Assembly: GCA_014529385.2 (NCBI GenBank)
Contig: CM043949.1
Coordinates: 106,308,554-106,372,553 of the forward strand
Length of the DNA: 64,000 nt
From: Adiantum capillus-veneris
Taxonomy: Eukaryota > Streptophyta > Polypodiopsida > Polypodiales > Pteridaceae
Direction of reading: 5' to 3'
In this document: one piece after another, positions 11,223-22,429 of the stretch
Layout of the letters: every line of letters begins with the position of its first letter
How positions within the stretch are numbered: position 1 is the stretch's first letter
Position numbers and translations under genes: made by a program
The notes under the pieces: generated by a model
Told to the model about the DNA's origin: nothing
What the model saw: only the letters and a program-made list of their open reading frames with translations
Databases searched by the model: none

Positions 11223-13554
11223 TATACATTAAGTAGCAGGGGACTTTTTGATCTTCCCTCAATTACCTCAAAAGATGCTTTTTCCATGGAAGTATGTACA
11301 CTGTTGTTTTAGGCATACTCCACTAAGGATAAGTACTTTCCCCATTAGTATCTTTGATCTACTTCCATTACATAGGCTTTTAGTAGATCAAGAATTGTTA
11401 GGTTAGCTATTTCACTTTGGCCATTTTTTTGCGGGTGATAGGCCGAAGAGAAGTTTAGCCTTGTCCCTAAATTCTCAAAGCGACCCTTCCAGAAATTATT
11501 GGTCATTCTAGGATCTCTATCCGACACTTTGGACATTGGCAAGCCGTGGTACTTGAAGATTTGTGAAATGAAGAGGGTTGCCATTTGATGGGCTTTGATA
11601 GTCTTTTTGACATGTATAAAATGAGCTTGTTTACTAAACCTGTCTATTATCGTCCATATTCTCGTATTCCCATGGATAGACTTACGCAATTCAAAGATAA
11701 AATCCATGGATATGCTCTCCCATGGTGTATTAGAGATTGGCAAAGGTTGAAGCAATCTAGGTTGCTTCCCTCTATCAAACTTCATCTTTTAGCATACCAC
11801 ACATTTGGAAGCATACTCTTGTATGTTTGGTTTCATGGTATGCCAACAGAAATATGTTTCAATCCCCTTTCGGGTAGACTGAATCCCTATATGCCCGCAT
11901 AAGGAGGAGCATGAGATTCATACATTACTTTCTCACATAGTGAGTTAGTAATGCATAGTCTATTGCCATAGAGAAGATAACCATCTTGTAGAGTAAATGG
12001 TTCCTCTTTCTTCCCTAATGCAAGGGCTGAAATCACATCTCTAAAATCAGGATCAATAGCATACTCATCTACCATAGAAGATAGATCATTGTTAGTTGCT
12101 ATGGAAACCGCATTCACTCTCGGCCGTCTTGAGAGTGCATCGGCTACTTGATTATGCTTGCCAACAATGTGAGCAATATGAAAATGAAATTGTGAATGGA
12201 AATTTACCCACCTCATTTGTTTGTCGGAGAGCTTGGTCTGTGTCATGAAGTACTTAAGACTTTGGTGATCCGTTCTGCAGAATAAAAGGAGTCCCCAAGA
12301 AATAGTGCTTCCCTGAGTCTAAGGCATGTAGCACTGTGAGGAGTTCCTTTTCATATATTCCTAGAGCTTGCTCAACAGGGTCGAGGCTTCGACTTTCATA
12401 GGCTATGGCGTTCCCTTTTGGAGAAAAACAACTCCAAGGCAATCACCACAAGCGTCACACTGGACCTCAAATGGCTTTGAGAGATCCAGTAGTGTAAGCA
12501 CAGGTTGAGAGATAAGCTTTTTGAAAGCATTGTTCTCCTTGGCAGACCATGTATACCTAAATTTTTTCTTCGTTAGTTCATGTAATGGTCCTACGATTTG
12601 TGACAACTTTTCTATGAAGCCTCTATAGTATGCACACATACCTATAAAGCTTCTTAGTTCATGAAGATTCCTTGGTTTAGGCCATCCTTTTATTACCTCT
12701 AACTTTGATGGATCCATTTGGATGCCATCTTGAGAGATAATGTGACCTAAATACTAAATCTCTTGCAAGAAAAATTCACTTTTCTTTCGATCAACATAAA
12801 TTTTATTTTCTCTTAAGACTTGTAATATTACCTAGAGGTGTTGCTTGTGTTTGTCTAGTGAATTAGAGTAGATGATAATATCATCAAAGAACACTCCAGT
12901 AAAGGTTCTGTGAGGCATGAATAGCTTCTCCATCAAGCGCTTGAATGTGGCTGGTGCATTGGTCAAGCCAAAAGGCATGACAATGTATTCGTAAAGACCA
13001 AACGTAGTGCGAAATGCGGTCTTTACAATGTCTTGATCAACTATCCTTATTTGATGATAGCCACTTTTTAGGTCAATCCTACTGAATTAGGTGGACCCTT
13101 GTAGCTTATCAAATAGGTATTCTATTCGTGGAACGGGAAACCTATTTTTGATAGTGATCCTATTTAGTGCTCTATAGTCGACACACATACGATATGTGCG
13201 GTCTTTCTTTTGCACTAGTAACACAGGTGAGAAAAATGGAGATAAGCTAGGCCTAACTATGCCCTTTTCAACTAACTCATGCACTTGCTCAATTGCATGG
13301 TCATGATTGCCTCGTTTAGGAGGTAGTTCACAAGGGATGTCTTCAATAAAGACATCTTGAAACCCCTTGAGAAAATTGGATAACTCTAATTCCTTGTGAT
13401 TGTTTATATTTTCTTTTGCTATAGCATTAGGTTCATTTTGAGAATATTTAACAAAAATCATGTACACAAAAATAGAGCTCTTTATTGACTTATTGAAAGC
13501 TTGCGTATGTAGAATGGGTATTGTGTTACCCATTTCCTTAGCATCTATGTACAT
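11223..13554 (-). pseudogene. RT, RNase H and integrase of gypsy element D (broken, 3' truncated)
   Basis: On the minus strand, RT begins near 13554 with VDYRALNRITIKNRFPVPRI; the RT middle (about 13080-12720) has no long open frame. RNase H includes FEVQCDACGDCLG near 12460 and IVGKHNQVADALSRRP near 12150. Integrase shows the zinc-binding region near 11800-11900, then IDRFSKQAHF, SDRDPRMTN and YHPQKNGQSE (about 11660-11430), the three acidic positions of the core. The frame is broken near 12442, 12250, 11887 and 11345. Traces of VEYA..VHTS..ASFEV-type sequence continue to 11223 and then stop at the junction with copy A. A chromodomain, if one existed, would be in the missing part. Confidence 0.85.
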
Positions 13555-15466
13555 ATCTTTTTACTTGAACCTAAAGTAGATTCTCCTTTCAGGGAATTTA
13601 ACATCACCATGCAATCAAACCATGGTACCCCTAGGATTACATCCTCATGCTTGAGAGGAAAGATAAAGAAGTCCTCTTTGTCCACATAGCTTTGGACATG
13701 GAGCCTCAATTTCCCGATTAAGGGAGTTACTGAAGCTTCTTGCCCCTTGAAAGCACCATCTACCGGTAGGACATCTCCCATCTCATAGGCTTGGATGCCT
13801 AGCTTGGTGGCTAACTCTGTGGACATGAAACTGTGAGTAGAACCAGGGTCAAAGAGAATAAAATCATCATGTTCTCTTACCTTTCCCCAAGTATGGCATA
13901 GAGGAGATCCCTTGTGGTGATATTCCTCTTCTTGGATTTCAACCAAGGTAGCTCTAGGAGGCTCATGGAGGTTGTTCTTTTGGGGACAAGCGTGGTACGC
14001 ATGCCCTTGCTCACCGCACTTGAAACGGCGGTTATCCTTGCGATAATGCTCAAGCTCTTCAAGAGAGAGTTTTTTCTTTGCCTTTGTAAACTCTCTTCTC
14101 CTTAGCTTTGTTGGAATTGCCCTTAGGAGACTTTTGGACCTTGTCCTTCCCCTTAGGCTCATTGGAACCCTTGTTTTCCATGGGCTTAGAATTTCTTTTA
14201 GCCCTTGTTTGGAAATTGATTCAAGAAGCCACCATAGTATGGTGTATAATTGCGGATATGGTGTGTGGCCTTTGGGAGTTGACATACTCCACCATTTCTT
14301 TAGTTAAGCCCGCACAAAATTGTTGCTTTTGCTCTCCAAAATCCATCTTTTTCAAGATAATGGCTTTGAGATGTAGGTCCCAAAACCTGTCTACATATTT
14401 GTGAATGGATTTGTAGGGAGAGAGCTTCAAGCTTCGCCATTCAGTGAGTGTCTTTGGCATCGGTGGCCAAAAACTGCTTCATAATGGAAGCTCTTAAAGC
14501 TTTCTATGTTCTTGGAGCTTCACCGTTTGCCCATAGGCTAGACCACCATTGCCTGGCAAACAGTTGAAAGTGAATAGCTACATGGCGTAGCTTAGAGGAC
14601 TCTGTGAAGATCTTATCTCCAAACGCCGCATTGAATTGTTGGATAAAGGCCAAGACTTTGTCCGTAGCACCAAAGGTGCCATCGTAGGTAAGGAAAGAGA
14701 TTCTTTTTCCTCCCTCTTTGAACTTCTTGAGCTTGGACGACCTCTTCCATGCGGCATAGGATTTCCTATGGCCTCTTCTTTTTTATGGTTCAAAAGTTGC
14801 ACCGGTGCTTTCTTCAGAAGATGAAGAATTTGATGAAGATGGAGAAGAGGGTGACCTCTTTCTTACCTTTTTCTTGCCTTGACCTTCTTTATCAGCACCA
14901 TCACTTTCATAAGAGGAAGAGGGAGAAGATGGAGAAGAGGGTGTCCTCTTTCTCGCCTTTTTCTTCTCTTGATTTTTGTCATCCCTCTTTGAATTATGGT
15001 GTGGAGACGTGTGCGATTGTCTTCTTTGTTTAGGAGGTGATGGAGAGCATTTTGCCCGCCGTCTTCGTGGAGCCATCTTTGCCGAGGTAGTAGGAGACTC
15101 GCTTCTTTCTCATTCCTTTGGTGGGGGCCGTTGAGTTCTCCTTTGGGAAGGAGATGCGTCATCAAGAGGCAAATTTTTGAGCCCTTCGTATGGATCCTCT
15201 TCTTCTTCCTGAATCAGAGAGAGGCTACTTTTGGAAGTCTCACAAGGAGGCTTCCTAGGTACTCTCTCGTCATGGTGGGGAGCTTGGATAATCCCATGAG
15301 CACGAAGTTGCCGTTGTACTTCACTTTGGAGGGATGGATTACCCATGGCTTGTTGAAGCCTAGAAACAAGGTAGTTAACAAGCATAGGGGCATCATTAGT
15401 AGCCTGCTCATTAGCAAAATCAAAGCTATCAACATTAATTTCACTCTCTTTACTATTGTCAGTCAT
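13545..15466 (-). pseudogene. gag and protease of gypsy element D (broken)
   Basis: On the minus strand, gag starts at the ATG at 15466 (MTDNSKESEINVDSF). It has a Ser/Arg/Lys-rich segment near 15076-14783 in which a KKxRKR(T/S)PSSPSS block occurs twice. A capsid-like part follows (HKYVDRFWDLHLKAI near 14410), then a zinc knuckle near 14020 (FKCGEQGHAYHACP), then the retropepsin motif FDPGSTHSFMS near 13850 and LGVPWFDC near 13620. The frame shifts several times between 15110 and 14100. The 'FDPG.THSF' form is typical of plant gypsy proteases. Confidence 0.8.
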
Positions 15467-15876
15467 TCTAACAACTTTTAGGAGTAAACTTTTTAGGTGT
15501 ACTTTGGCACTCCAAGCCCTAGTTGCTACTCCTCTTTATCCCTTTAGAAAAAGCACTCAAGCTACTGTACCCGTGGCTCGAATACCATTAATTGCAAGGA
15601 ATAGAAGAGAGGGTCGTTCAACACCAAAATAGCACCGGCTCCTGTCAAGCTTCTAATAGCTCAATAGTGGTTAAGCCGTAGGCAAGCCCCGTAGGACTCA
15701 ACTATTAAGACCATAGCTCTCGACGGTGATGCCCCGTTATCTGCACAAAGGCAAGCGCACTGCAAGGCTGAAAAATCCCTATTCTACTTACTCAATTGAA
15801 ATTAATAATACCAACCATTTATAGGTAGCTTGAGGAAGAACTCCCTAATTTGGCAAGAAAAGAGAAACCTTGTGAT
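15467..15876 (-). other. Leader of gypsy element D
   Basis: This is the untranslated stretch between the primer site and the gag start of the minus-strand element. No coding signal was seen. Confidence 0.55.
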
Positions 15877-15885
15877 TTGATACCA
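15875..15885 (-). promoter_or_regulatory. Primer binding site of gypsy element D (initiator tRNA-Met type)
   Basis: On the minus strand the sequence next to the LTR reads TGGTATCAAAT. It matches the first eight bases of the usual TGGTATCAGAGC complement of plant initiator tRNA-Met. One base separates it from the LTR. The later mismatches fit the age of the element. Confidence 0.65.
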
Positions 15886-15886
15886 A

Positions 15887-17499
15887 TGTAACATTTAATG
15901 GCCTAGTAACTTGTGTGTAGCGGAAAATAGCATGAACATAGTGAGCATTTCATTAGAATAGAATTCTAATGAGAATAACAAGAGTGCTTGCGTGGAGAGA
16001 GCAACAAAAAGCATAATAGCTAGGTAGATAGCATGAACAATACTTCAAAAGAAAGAGAAAGTGAGCTATTGACAACAATTGAGGACCAGATTTACATGGA
16101 GTCGGTCCCCCCTCCAAAAGGCTTTGTATTATAGGTTTCTCTCATCAAGAGAGACATTTTACAATACAACTCTTTGTGTTCCTTCAATACTAGCTAGTGC
16201 AATGAAGATGGAAGCTTCAAGCACTAAGAAAAACACTTATAAAACACAACATCAATTCCCTCACGGTCTCAGACCCAAGACCTCACACACCTTCAAAGAT
16301 GGTGAGAGCTAGCGGGGTATGAGAGTAGATTGAGAGGAAGAAGGAGTAGTCTTACGAGAAAGATGTAAATCTACTCACATAATCACTCATATTAGCATAG
16401 CATAGCTTAATAATTAGCATGGTAGAGGAGATGAGCATGCACTGAAGCTTCCCTCTTGGTTGGATTTGCATCACAAATCCAATACTTGTTGGTGTAGGTC
16501 TCCCTTCTCACAAGCTTGGAGTAGGTGATAAGCTTTATATTAAAGCTTGAGAAGGAGAGAGAGAGTCTTCTTGCTCCACACATGAGCTAGTGTGAGTGTG
16601 TGTGGAATAATGACTTGAGAAAATTAGCCCCCTCTCTCTCTCTCTTGTCGACCGCTCATGCTATTTCCTCTTGCCGACACCCCATTGGACCTCTGCAGGA
16701 TTAGCCTTGCAGGATTCGCCAATAGGATTTAAGGAGCATAAGTGATAGTCTTTTGACATGTGTCTCCCTTTCCCCTTTTGTGAGAGCTTTAGGTAATGAA
16801 TTAATGCAACTAAACTCTCATTGGACCACTTTGTCTCCTGGCCAATAGGAATCAGGCAAGCCATTGGGCTGTTGAATTCTCATTGGACCCCTTGGGAGAT
16901 TGTCCAATAGTCTTCTAGAGATATTAACTATTATTGGTTCTTTTATTAAGTGTTTTTAAATTAATTAAACTAGATTTACTCTAGCATGGCCTAATTCTCA
17001 TTGGTCCACCTCCATGGCCATCCAATAGGATTTGAGTACACCTTGTGGGCATCTGGGCTAGGGAGCTAACATGTGTCCCTCATTCCCTTTGTGTAAATGA
17101 GGCTTGTGAGTCTGTGTGTGTGAGTTTCTCTCTCATCCCCTACTTGCAAGGCTCACCCCCTCCTTTGTAGGATTCATGAAGACTTTTGTACACACACACA
17201 AAGCATCCCATTTTCCTAAGCTTAACCATTGGACACAAATTTAATTTTTGGAACCTTAGCATTTTGGAAGTCTTAATGGACTGAACCTTAGGGTCTTTAA
17301 AGCCCATTGTTGCACATTGCTGTTTTGCAGATGACCCCCCCTTTGTATCCCTATTTTGCCTTCTTTGGATCCCTAATGTGGCCAGTCTGCCAGCTTAACC
17401 AATATTCTAGCTTTTTCTCCCTTGGAATTTTCCCATATTAAATGATCAGTTTAACATGAGAAAATCATTTAGGAGAATTAGATATTAGTTATTATGACA
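15887..17499 (-). mobile_element. 5' LTR of gypsy element D
   Basis: This LTR of about 1613 bp is flanked on one side by the primer site. On the plus strand it starts TGTAACATTT and ends TTATGACA. It is homologous over its whole length to the solo LTR at 36304-37887, whose 5-bp target duplication independently fixes both ends. Several 'CATTGGACCYCT ... CCAATAG' segments recur inside it. Confidence 0.88.
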
Positions 17500-17725
17500 C
17501 TTGTACTGCCTAAATCGACGGATTTTCACTTAATATTGATTAATATAGTGAATTTGTAGTTTGTTGGTGTGTTGTCTAAATTGGTAAATATGCACTCATG
17601 CTACCTAAATTGGTGGATCTGCATGGATAATTGGTGTTTCTTAAATCAGCAAATCTATACCAAGATGAGTATTTACACACTGCCTAAATTGACAAATCTA
17701 TGTGCACATGACCAATGGACTAGCC
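17500..17725. repeat. Degenerate tandem repeat with CTRCCTAAATYGRY motif
   Basis: The motif 'ctgcctaaatcgacggat' recurs with changes near 17506, 17573, 17601, 17640 and 17680, at irregular spacing of roughly 30-65 bp. It directly follows the LTR of element D. No coding potential was seen. Confidence 0.5.
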
Positions 17726-17812
17726 AAGGCATAAAAATTACAAAAAAATTACCTGGTATCAAATTGGAGTAGATTGGAATGCTGAAATATGAACCAAATG
17801 TTGACAATCATC

Positions 17813-17978
17813 CCAAGTTGACTAAGCTTATGTGAGTGGTAGCATAGTTTCATAACAAATCATCTATGCCAAGTTGACTAAGCTTATGTGAGTGGTAGCA
17901 TAGTTTCATAACAAATCATCTATGCCAAGTTGACTAAGCTTATGTGAGTGGTAGCATAGTTTCATAACAAATCATCTG
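17813..17978. repeat. Three copies of a 56-bp tandem repeat
   Basis: The unit begins ccaagttgactaagctt and recurs at 17813, 17869 and 17925 with essentially no differences; the last copy lacks a few bases. The high identity points to recent amplification. No link to a known element is visible. Confidence 0.9.
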
Positions 17979-20262
17979 AGCACGTGGCTTCAAGTACTTA
18001 TGTCCGATGGTAAACTCAATAAAGGGAAGTATAACACAATTCGTTCTATATAGCTCTTTTGTGAATCATTAGAAGCTAAACAACATAAGAAAAATAAATA
18101 ATTATCATCGAGAGTAGCTGGTGAATATCATTCAAGACAAACAACTGTATTGTCTTAAAATTGTGATACACATAATAAACTAGGTAATGATATTGATCAG
18201 ATTAACAACAAGAAAAATATGACAATGAGTAAGAAAATTTCCACAAATTTGGAAGTGCAAATAACTTGTCAGCTTTACAAATGAGTTCATGACTTTTTAT
18301 ATCCTTAATTGATGAAAAAAATTACAAAAAAGCCATGTAGTGTCATCGTCATACAAATTGCAAAAAGTGGTCACACACTCGACTGGGGGGGGGGGGGGGG
18401 GTGCACTATATATAAATTGTGTATATGGCCTGCATTCGAGGAATATATACTTAAAACCCCTTACCTATGAATTTTTTACAAATAAAACACACCCCTGTCC
18501 TATTCAATCTTTCTGTAAATTTTTTTTCGATTTCACTTTACGATACCCTTGTGTATGTGAAAATGTGAGAAAACATAAAATTTAATAACGCCTTTTGTTG
18601 TAGAGTAACAATTCCAGAGGGCACTTGCAAGTACCCGATGAAGAGCTAGATGCACTACAGAAGCACAAAGGGAACAGGGAATCTTCTCTTGTTTGTGATG
18701 TGTCGAGAGGAATATTTTACAGAGGTTGGTGTAGTTCTCTATTCTCTCTAGAACATACTTTATATCTAAAAATTATCATACGTAGATTTGCCAAGTTTTT
18801 GGAAAAGGTTTTTGTTGTTGTTGTTGTTGTTGTTTTTGTTTTTGTTGTTGTTGTTGTTGTTGTTTTGTGAAGCATTGAGACTCCATGTGCTTGGTGGGAC
18901 AAGGCTATCATATTGGAACACATGGACCTAGCGTTTAATGTTAGATCGATATTGTGTAGAGCTTCTGCTACCTTTTATAAGAAAAATGGTGGCAGATCAA
19001 GCCAGTTATATTAGCGGATGTTGTTCATTCAATTGTGGAGGAGGCCAAGAAGCAAGAGTGGGAAGAGATAGAGTGGGAGGCCGAGAAGGGAAAGCATGGA
19101 GGCATTGATACAGAGAAGGGAAAACTTGGAGACATTGATGCCGATAATTTCGATCAACAACATGAGAGATCTATAGAGGGAACTAAGGTGGAGAAGGAAA
19201 AGCTTGCAATTGGAGGAGCTGGTGATGTAGATCATTGGCAATACCATGAGAATTCCTTTGTGGTAGGGCCTATTTCATAGGCGGCCTATGGATCTAAAGC
19301 ATGACCATGGGGAGTTGTGAAGCCTTTGGTGGAAAGGTGGAAAACCTTTGTGGGAGTTAGGTGTTCACCTAATTTGTTGGTTTTGAATAGCTAATGATGA
19401 TTGGTGTAAATTTCTATATCATCATGAAGTACTTATTGTGTGTATGCCCGTGTGTATGCGCGACGCGCACAATATAGGTGAAGCTCCATGTCAAAGACAA
19501 CTTCTACAAAGTAGACATCTTGGGCTAACCTCTATGTCCAAAGACTTCTACAAAAAGTTTGGAGAAGAGACAAATTTTTGTCGTTATGTCCAAGGCGCCA
19601 AGTGCTTTGCAATGGTCCTAGCTGAGCACATTCCTATTTTTATTTTCTGAAGAAGCATGAAGTTCATTGAAGAATATGCACCATGCTATTCTATTATTGG
19701 TGCAACAACATCTAGCCCCTTTTGACAAAACAGCAAAATGAGCTGGTTTAAAGTCCATTCAATGTCATTTAGACGTCTTTTAACTGTCAGAGCTTCTGCA
19801 ATCAAATCTCCCTATACATTAAAGCTTGTCTTATCACAAAGTCATCACTTGTAAAGCTTATGTTTCTTGTTTGGATAACCTAGATGATAGGGGGTTCCTC
19901 CACCTTGTAGTGAAAGATGAAAATTTACTTGCACGAGGGTGTTATCCCTCCTGCTACTACTGCTAGAAAGAAGTTCAGGGAGCCCTGATTGGTTGTTGTT
20001 GACATTACTAGGACAGTGCCGCAATGAGAATTCTAAGAGATTTGTGCCACACAGTGATGATGAAGGGAAAAAAAAGAGAAGCCTTGTGAGTGGGATTGTA
20101 ATTTGGGCTTGTTGACTTTCTTAGCTTTCCATAACTACGTCCATGTCCCTATGGTATCTACATAAGGTGGTGAGGGTTAATCAAGCACACCATGGTGGCT
20201 GCAATGTGAAACATAGAGTTGGATGGCGATTTGGGGTGGGGGGGGGGGGGGGGGGGGGGGGG

Positions 20263-20331
<69 letters not shown>

Positions 20332-20861
20332 CAAACTCGAAAAGGAGGGAGAAGTGGTTGAGAGAGAGACAGTTTGTGTGTTGGTCATTTGCATGCGCAT
20401 GAGAGTAACGTGCATGGTGCCTATCCTACAACACTATTGGTTGCTTGGGTATGATAAGTAGAGGGAGATAGTAGTCGAGTGTGCATGGGATATGTGCATG
20501 TGAGATGGATTTGGATATTAGACAACAACCAGTCATTGTTTTGTGGCTTCTTGCCATGTAGATTGGCGATGTGATACCCCCCTACCAGTAGCGGTGATTT
20601 TCAGTTCCGCATTGTCCATAGTTCGGGGGTTTTGGTATGAGAGATCTCAGGATTGCTGCCAACTACCTCCAATATCCTACCCATGGACTCATGTTGGGGT
20701 TGTCATCTGTTGGTAGAGGGAAGCTCTTGATTCTTTCGCATTTGCCCTTGGTTGACAATCTCATCGTGAATTTTCATTGTGTTGGCCCCCTTGCCAGGGC
20801 ATATAGGCGCGTCTGAAGACGACATAGAATTTAGCTTCCTCTTATTCTCTCTTTATATATA
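17979..20861. other. Unassigned DNA with simple repeats
   Basis: No gene is supported. Visible landmarks are a run of 17 G at 18385-18401, a (TTG)n array at 18812-18866, and a poly-G run at 20238-20264 joined to a (GA)n array at 20265-20327. A Lys/Glu/Gly-rich frame at 19035-19280 has no recognisable motif, no homologue in the window and no flanking gene structure. Confidence 0.5.
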
Positions 20862-20890
20862 CTAGTGTATAAACCCGTCTTCGAGACGGG
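20862..20890 (-). mobile_element. Helitron 3' terminus
   Basis: On the minus strand the sequence has a hairpin (CCCGTCTCGAAGACGGG, arms of 7 bp), then 8 bases, then CTAG, with T as the next base outside. A short GC-rich hairpin followed by CTRR and a 3' flanking T is the diagnostic Helitron 3' end. A Helitron-type helicase remnant lies 500 bp inside on the same strand, which supports the call. Confidence 0.75.
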
Positions 20891-21386
20891 ATGGAAAAAG
20901 AAAAATTAATAAAAGATAATGTATGCAATGTTTGTTAGTTAAATAGTTTTGTTGGGCTTTCAAATTAGCAAAATCTAACATACACAGAGCTCGCTGCAAC
21001 ACAAAATAAATTTTGAACATCTCTCAGGTATAAGTGTCAAGATGAATTTCTTGTTTATATGTAAGTTCTACATAATGCTATGCTTTCTACTTGCAAGGTG
21101 ATTGTTTCTTGAGGTAAATGATTGCTTTATGCTTTAGGCTTCCCATCTCTGTTGAGCATTCCTTGGAATCTAATCATGAAAATATCAGTTGCTCATCTCC
21201 TATTAACATTGATTGGAATGAGCATAAAATTCATAAACTTGCTAATAATATTCAATGTTTATTTTGTTATTTTGTTGTTTAATATGTTTGAATTTTTTTT
21301 TACAGATATCAATGTTAATGTTTTTTTTTCTAATCTCTGTTATTTGTTAATTCCAATATTTCTTCATAGACAACATTAATTGTGTG
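20891..21386 (-). other. AT-rich Helitron interior between terminus and helicase remnant
   Basis: This A/T-rich DNA has no supported gene and lies between the Helitron 3' end and the helicase C-terminus. I infer it is the 3' untranslated part of the Helitron gene. Confidence 0.5.
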
Positions 21387-21713
21387 TTACTTTCTATATT
21401 CTTTGTCAACTCCTAAGAAAATTTCCATAGATTTTGAAGAATTAGCCCTTGATAATGCAACATATAGACTAAGTTGTCCATGGCTAAATACTGGTCTTGA
21501 AAAATATATTCCCAACTTGAATATACTTTTTCCTTGAGATTTATTTATTTTCATTGCAAAAGCCAATTGTATAGGAAATTGCCTTTGTCTCAATTCAAAC
21601 GATAAAGAAATTGAATTTGGAATGAACATTATTCTTGGGAAAAAAACTCTTGTCTCCAATGTGAGTTTTTGTAATGATTTCAATATTGAAAAGAGTCCTA
21701 AACATAGTGTCAT
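21387..21713 (-). pseudogene. Helitron helicase (PIF1-like) C-terminal fragment
   Basis: The minus-strand frame contains [19 protein letters not shown] and then [20 protein letters not shown]. These match the last conserved motifs of the PIF1-like helicase domain in plant Helitron Rep/Hel proteins (the LAFAMTINKSQGQ and HGQLYVALSR motifs). Only about 105 codons remain. The Rep endonuclease and the rest of the helicase are absent upstream, and the neighbouring sequence (21714-21917, then 33988 onward) is non-coding. It is therefore a remnant inside a non-autonomous or chimeric Helitron. Confidence 0.85.
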
Positions 21714-21917
21714 GAATAGTAAGTTTGTTCTACGCGGCTTTTCCTATTAGTTAATCCAGTAAACATTGATGTATGATATATTCTATTATGTACACACTGT
21801 CACCCACACAAACCTATTATATGGAGTCGTCGGGATATGAATACTTAATAAGAAAAGGTTGTCTCAACTTTGGTGTGGCTGCGTTTGGGTATAACTCCAA
21901 AAATTGGGAAGGGGAAG
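21714..21917 (-). mobile_element. Helitron-like DNA left of insertion E
   Basis: The stretch is homologous in part to 35770-35943, around CTATTGAAAAGAG and AGTAAACATTGAT. Its last part (from about 21855) is homologous to 60610-60680. The sequence resumes at 33988 beyond element E. Confidence 0.6.
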
Positions 21918-22070
21918 TGTCAGGACACTGGCAAGGCCGGACTAGACAAGAGTAGGGCCGGGCTAGGCAGTGTGGAAAGGGAGTCCAACTAGGGCAAAGG
22001 GCCAGGGGCCATGCTATATAGTGGGTGGTTGGGTGGTGGATTCCTAGGTTCTAGTTCCCCTTGTCTTACA
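21918..22070 (+). repeat. 5' LTR of element E
   Basis: This 153-bp repeat starts TGTCAGGACAC and ends CTTGTCTTACA. It carries a 21-bp segment (about 21939-21959) that is absent from the 3' copy. A TATA-like ctatatag lies near 22014. Confidence 0.9.
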
Positions 22071-22071
22071 C

Positions 22072-22083
22072 TGGTATCAGAGC
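22072..22083 (+). promoter_or_regulatory. Primer binding site of element E (initiator tRNA-Met)
   Basis: TGGTATCAGAGC lies one base after the 5' LTR. This is the exact complement expected for the 3' end of plant initiator tRNA-Met. Confidence 0.9.
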
Positions 22084-22138
22084 TCAAGGGAGGGAGGGGC
22101 TATGGAAGAAGGGGAACCTTGTATGGTGTTGCATGCTT

Positions 22139-22262
<124 letters not shown>

Positions 22263-22429
22263 GAAAAGCATCTTTATATTACATTTTGTATACAATCACA
22301 GATTATGCATGATCCTGACATAAGCAGGGTCATGATGCTTCTAAGCAGCTACAAGATCCTCGTAGATACATTGTTTAAGAAGGGGCCAAGGTAGTTGTCA
22401 GCCATACGTCTTCTTGTCAAAAAGAACAG

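Larger units (their letters stand above)
11223..17499 (-). mobile_element. Decayed Ty3/gypsy retrotransposon D (5' LTR to integrase core)
   Basis: Read on the minus strand, the order is 5' LTR (17499 to 15887), primer site, leader, gag, protease, RT, RNase H, integrase. The sequence is cut inside integrase at 11223, so the integrase C-terminus and 3' LTR are missing. The protease motif FDPGSTHSF differs from the DGGA motif of copies A and B, so D belongs to another gypsy lineage. A related solo LTR sits at 36304-37887 and confirms the LTR ends. Confidence 0.9.

Noticed and set aside
17813-17978. Possible CRISPR-like array
   Set aside because: The units are directly adjacent with no unique spacers, and the sequence is eukaryotic. 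It is a simple tandem repeat.
19035-19280. Small Lys/Glu/Gly-rich ORF as a host gene exon
   Set aside because: It has no recognisable motif, no splice-supported neighbours and no second copy. The composition bias alone is not enough.
22072-22083. Possible tRNA gene because of the tRNA-like match (also 50795-50806, 40126-40143)
   Set aside because: Only the 3'-end complement is present, next to an LTR. No cloverleaf can be formed, so these are primer binding sites.
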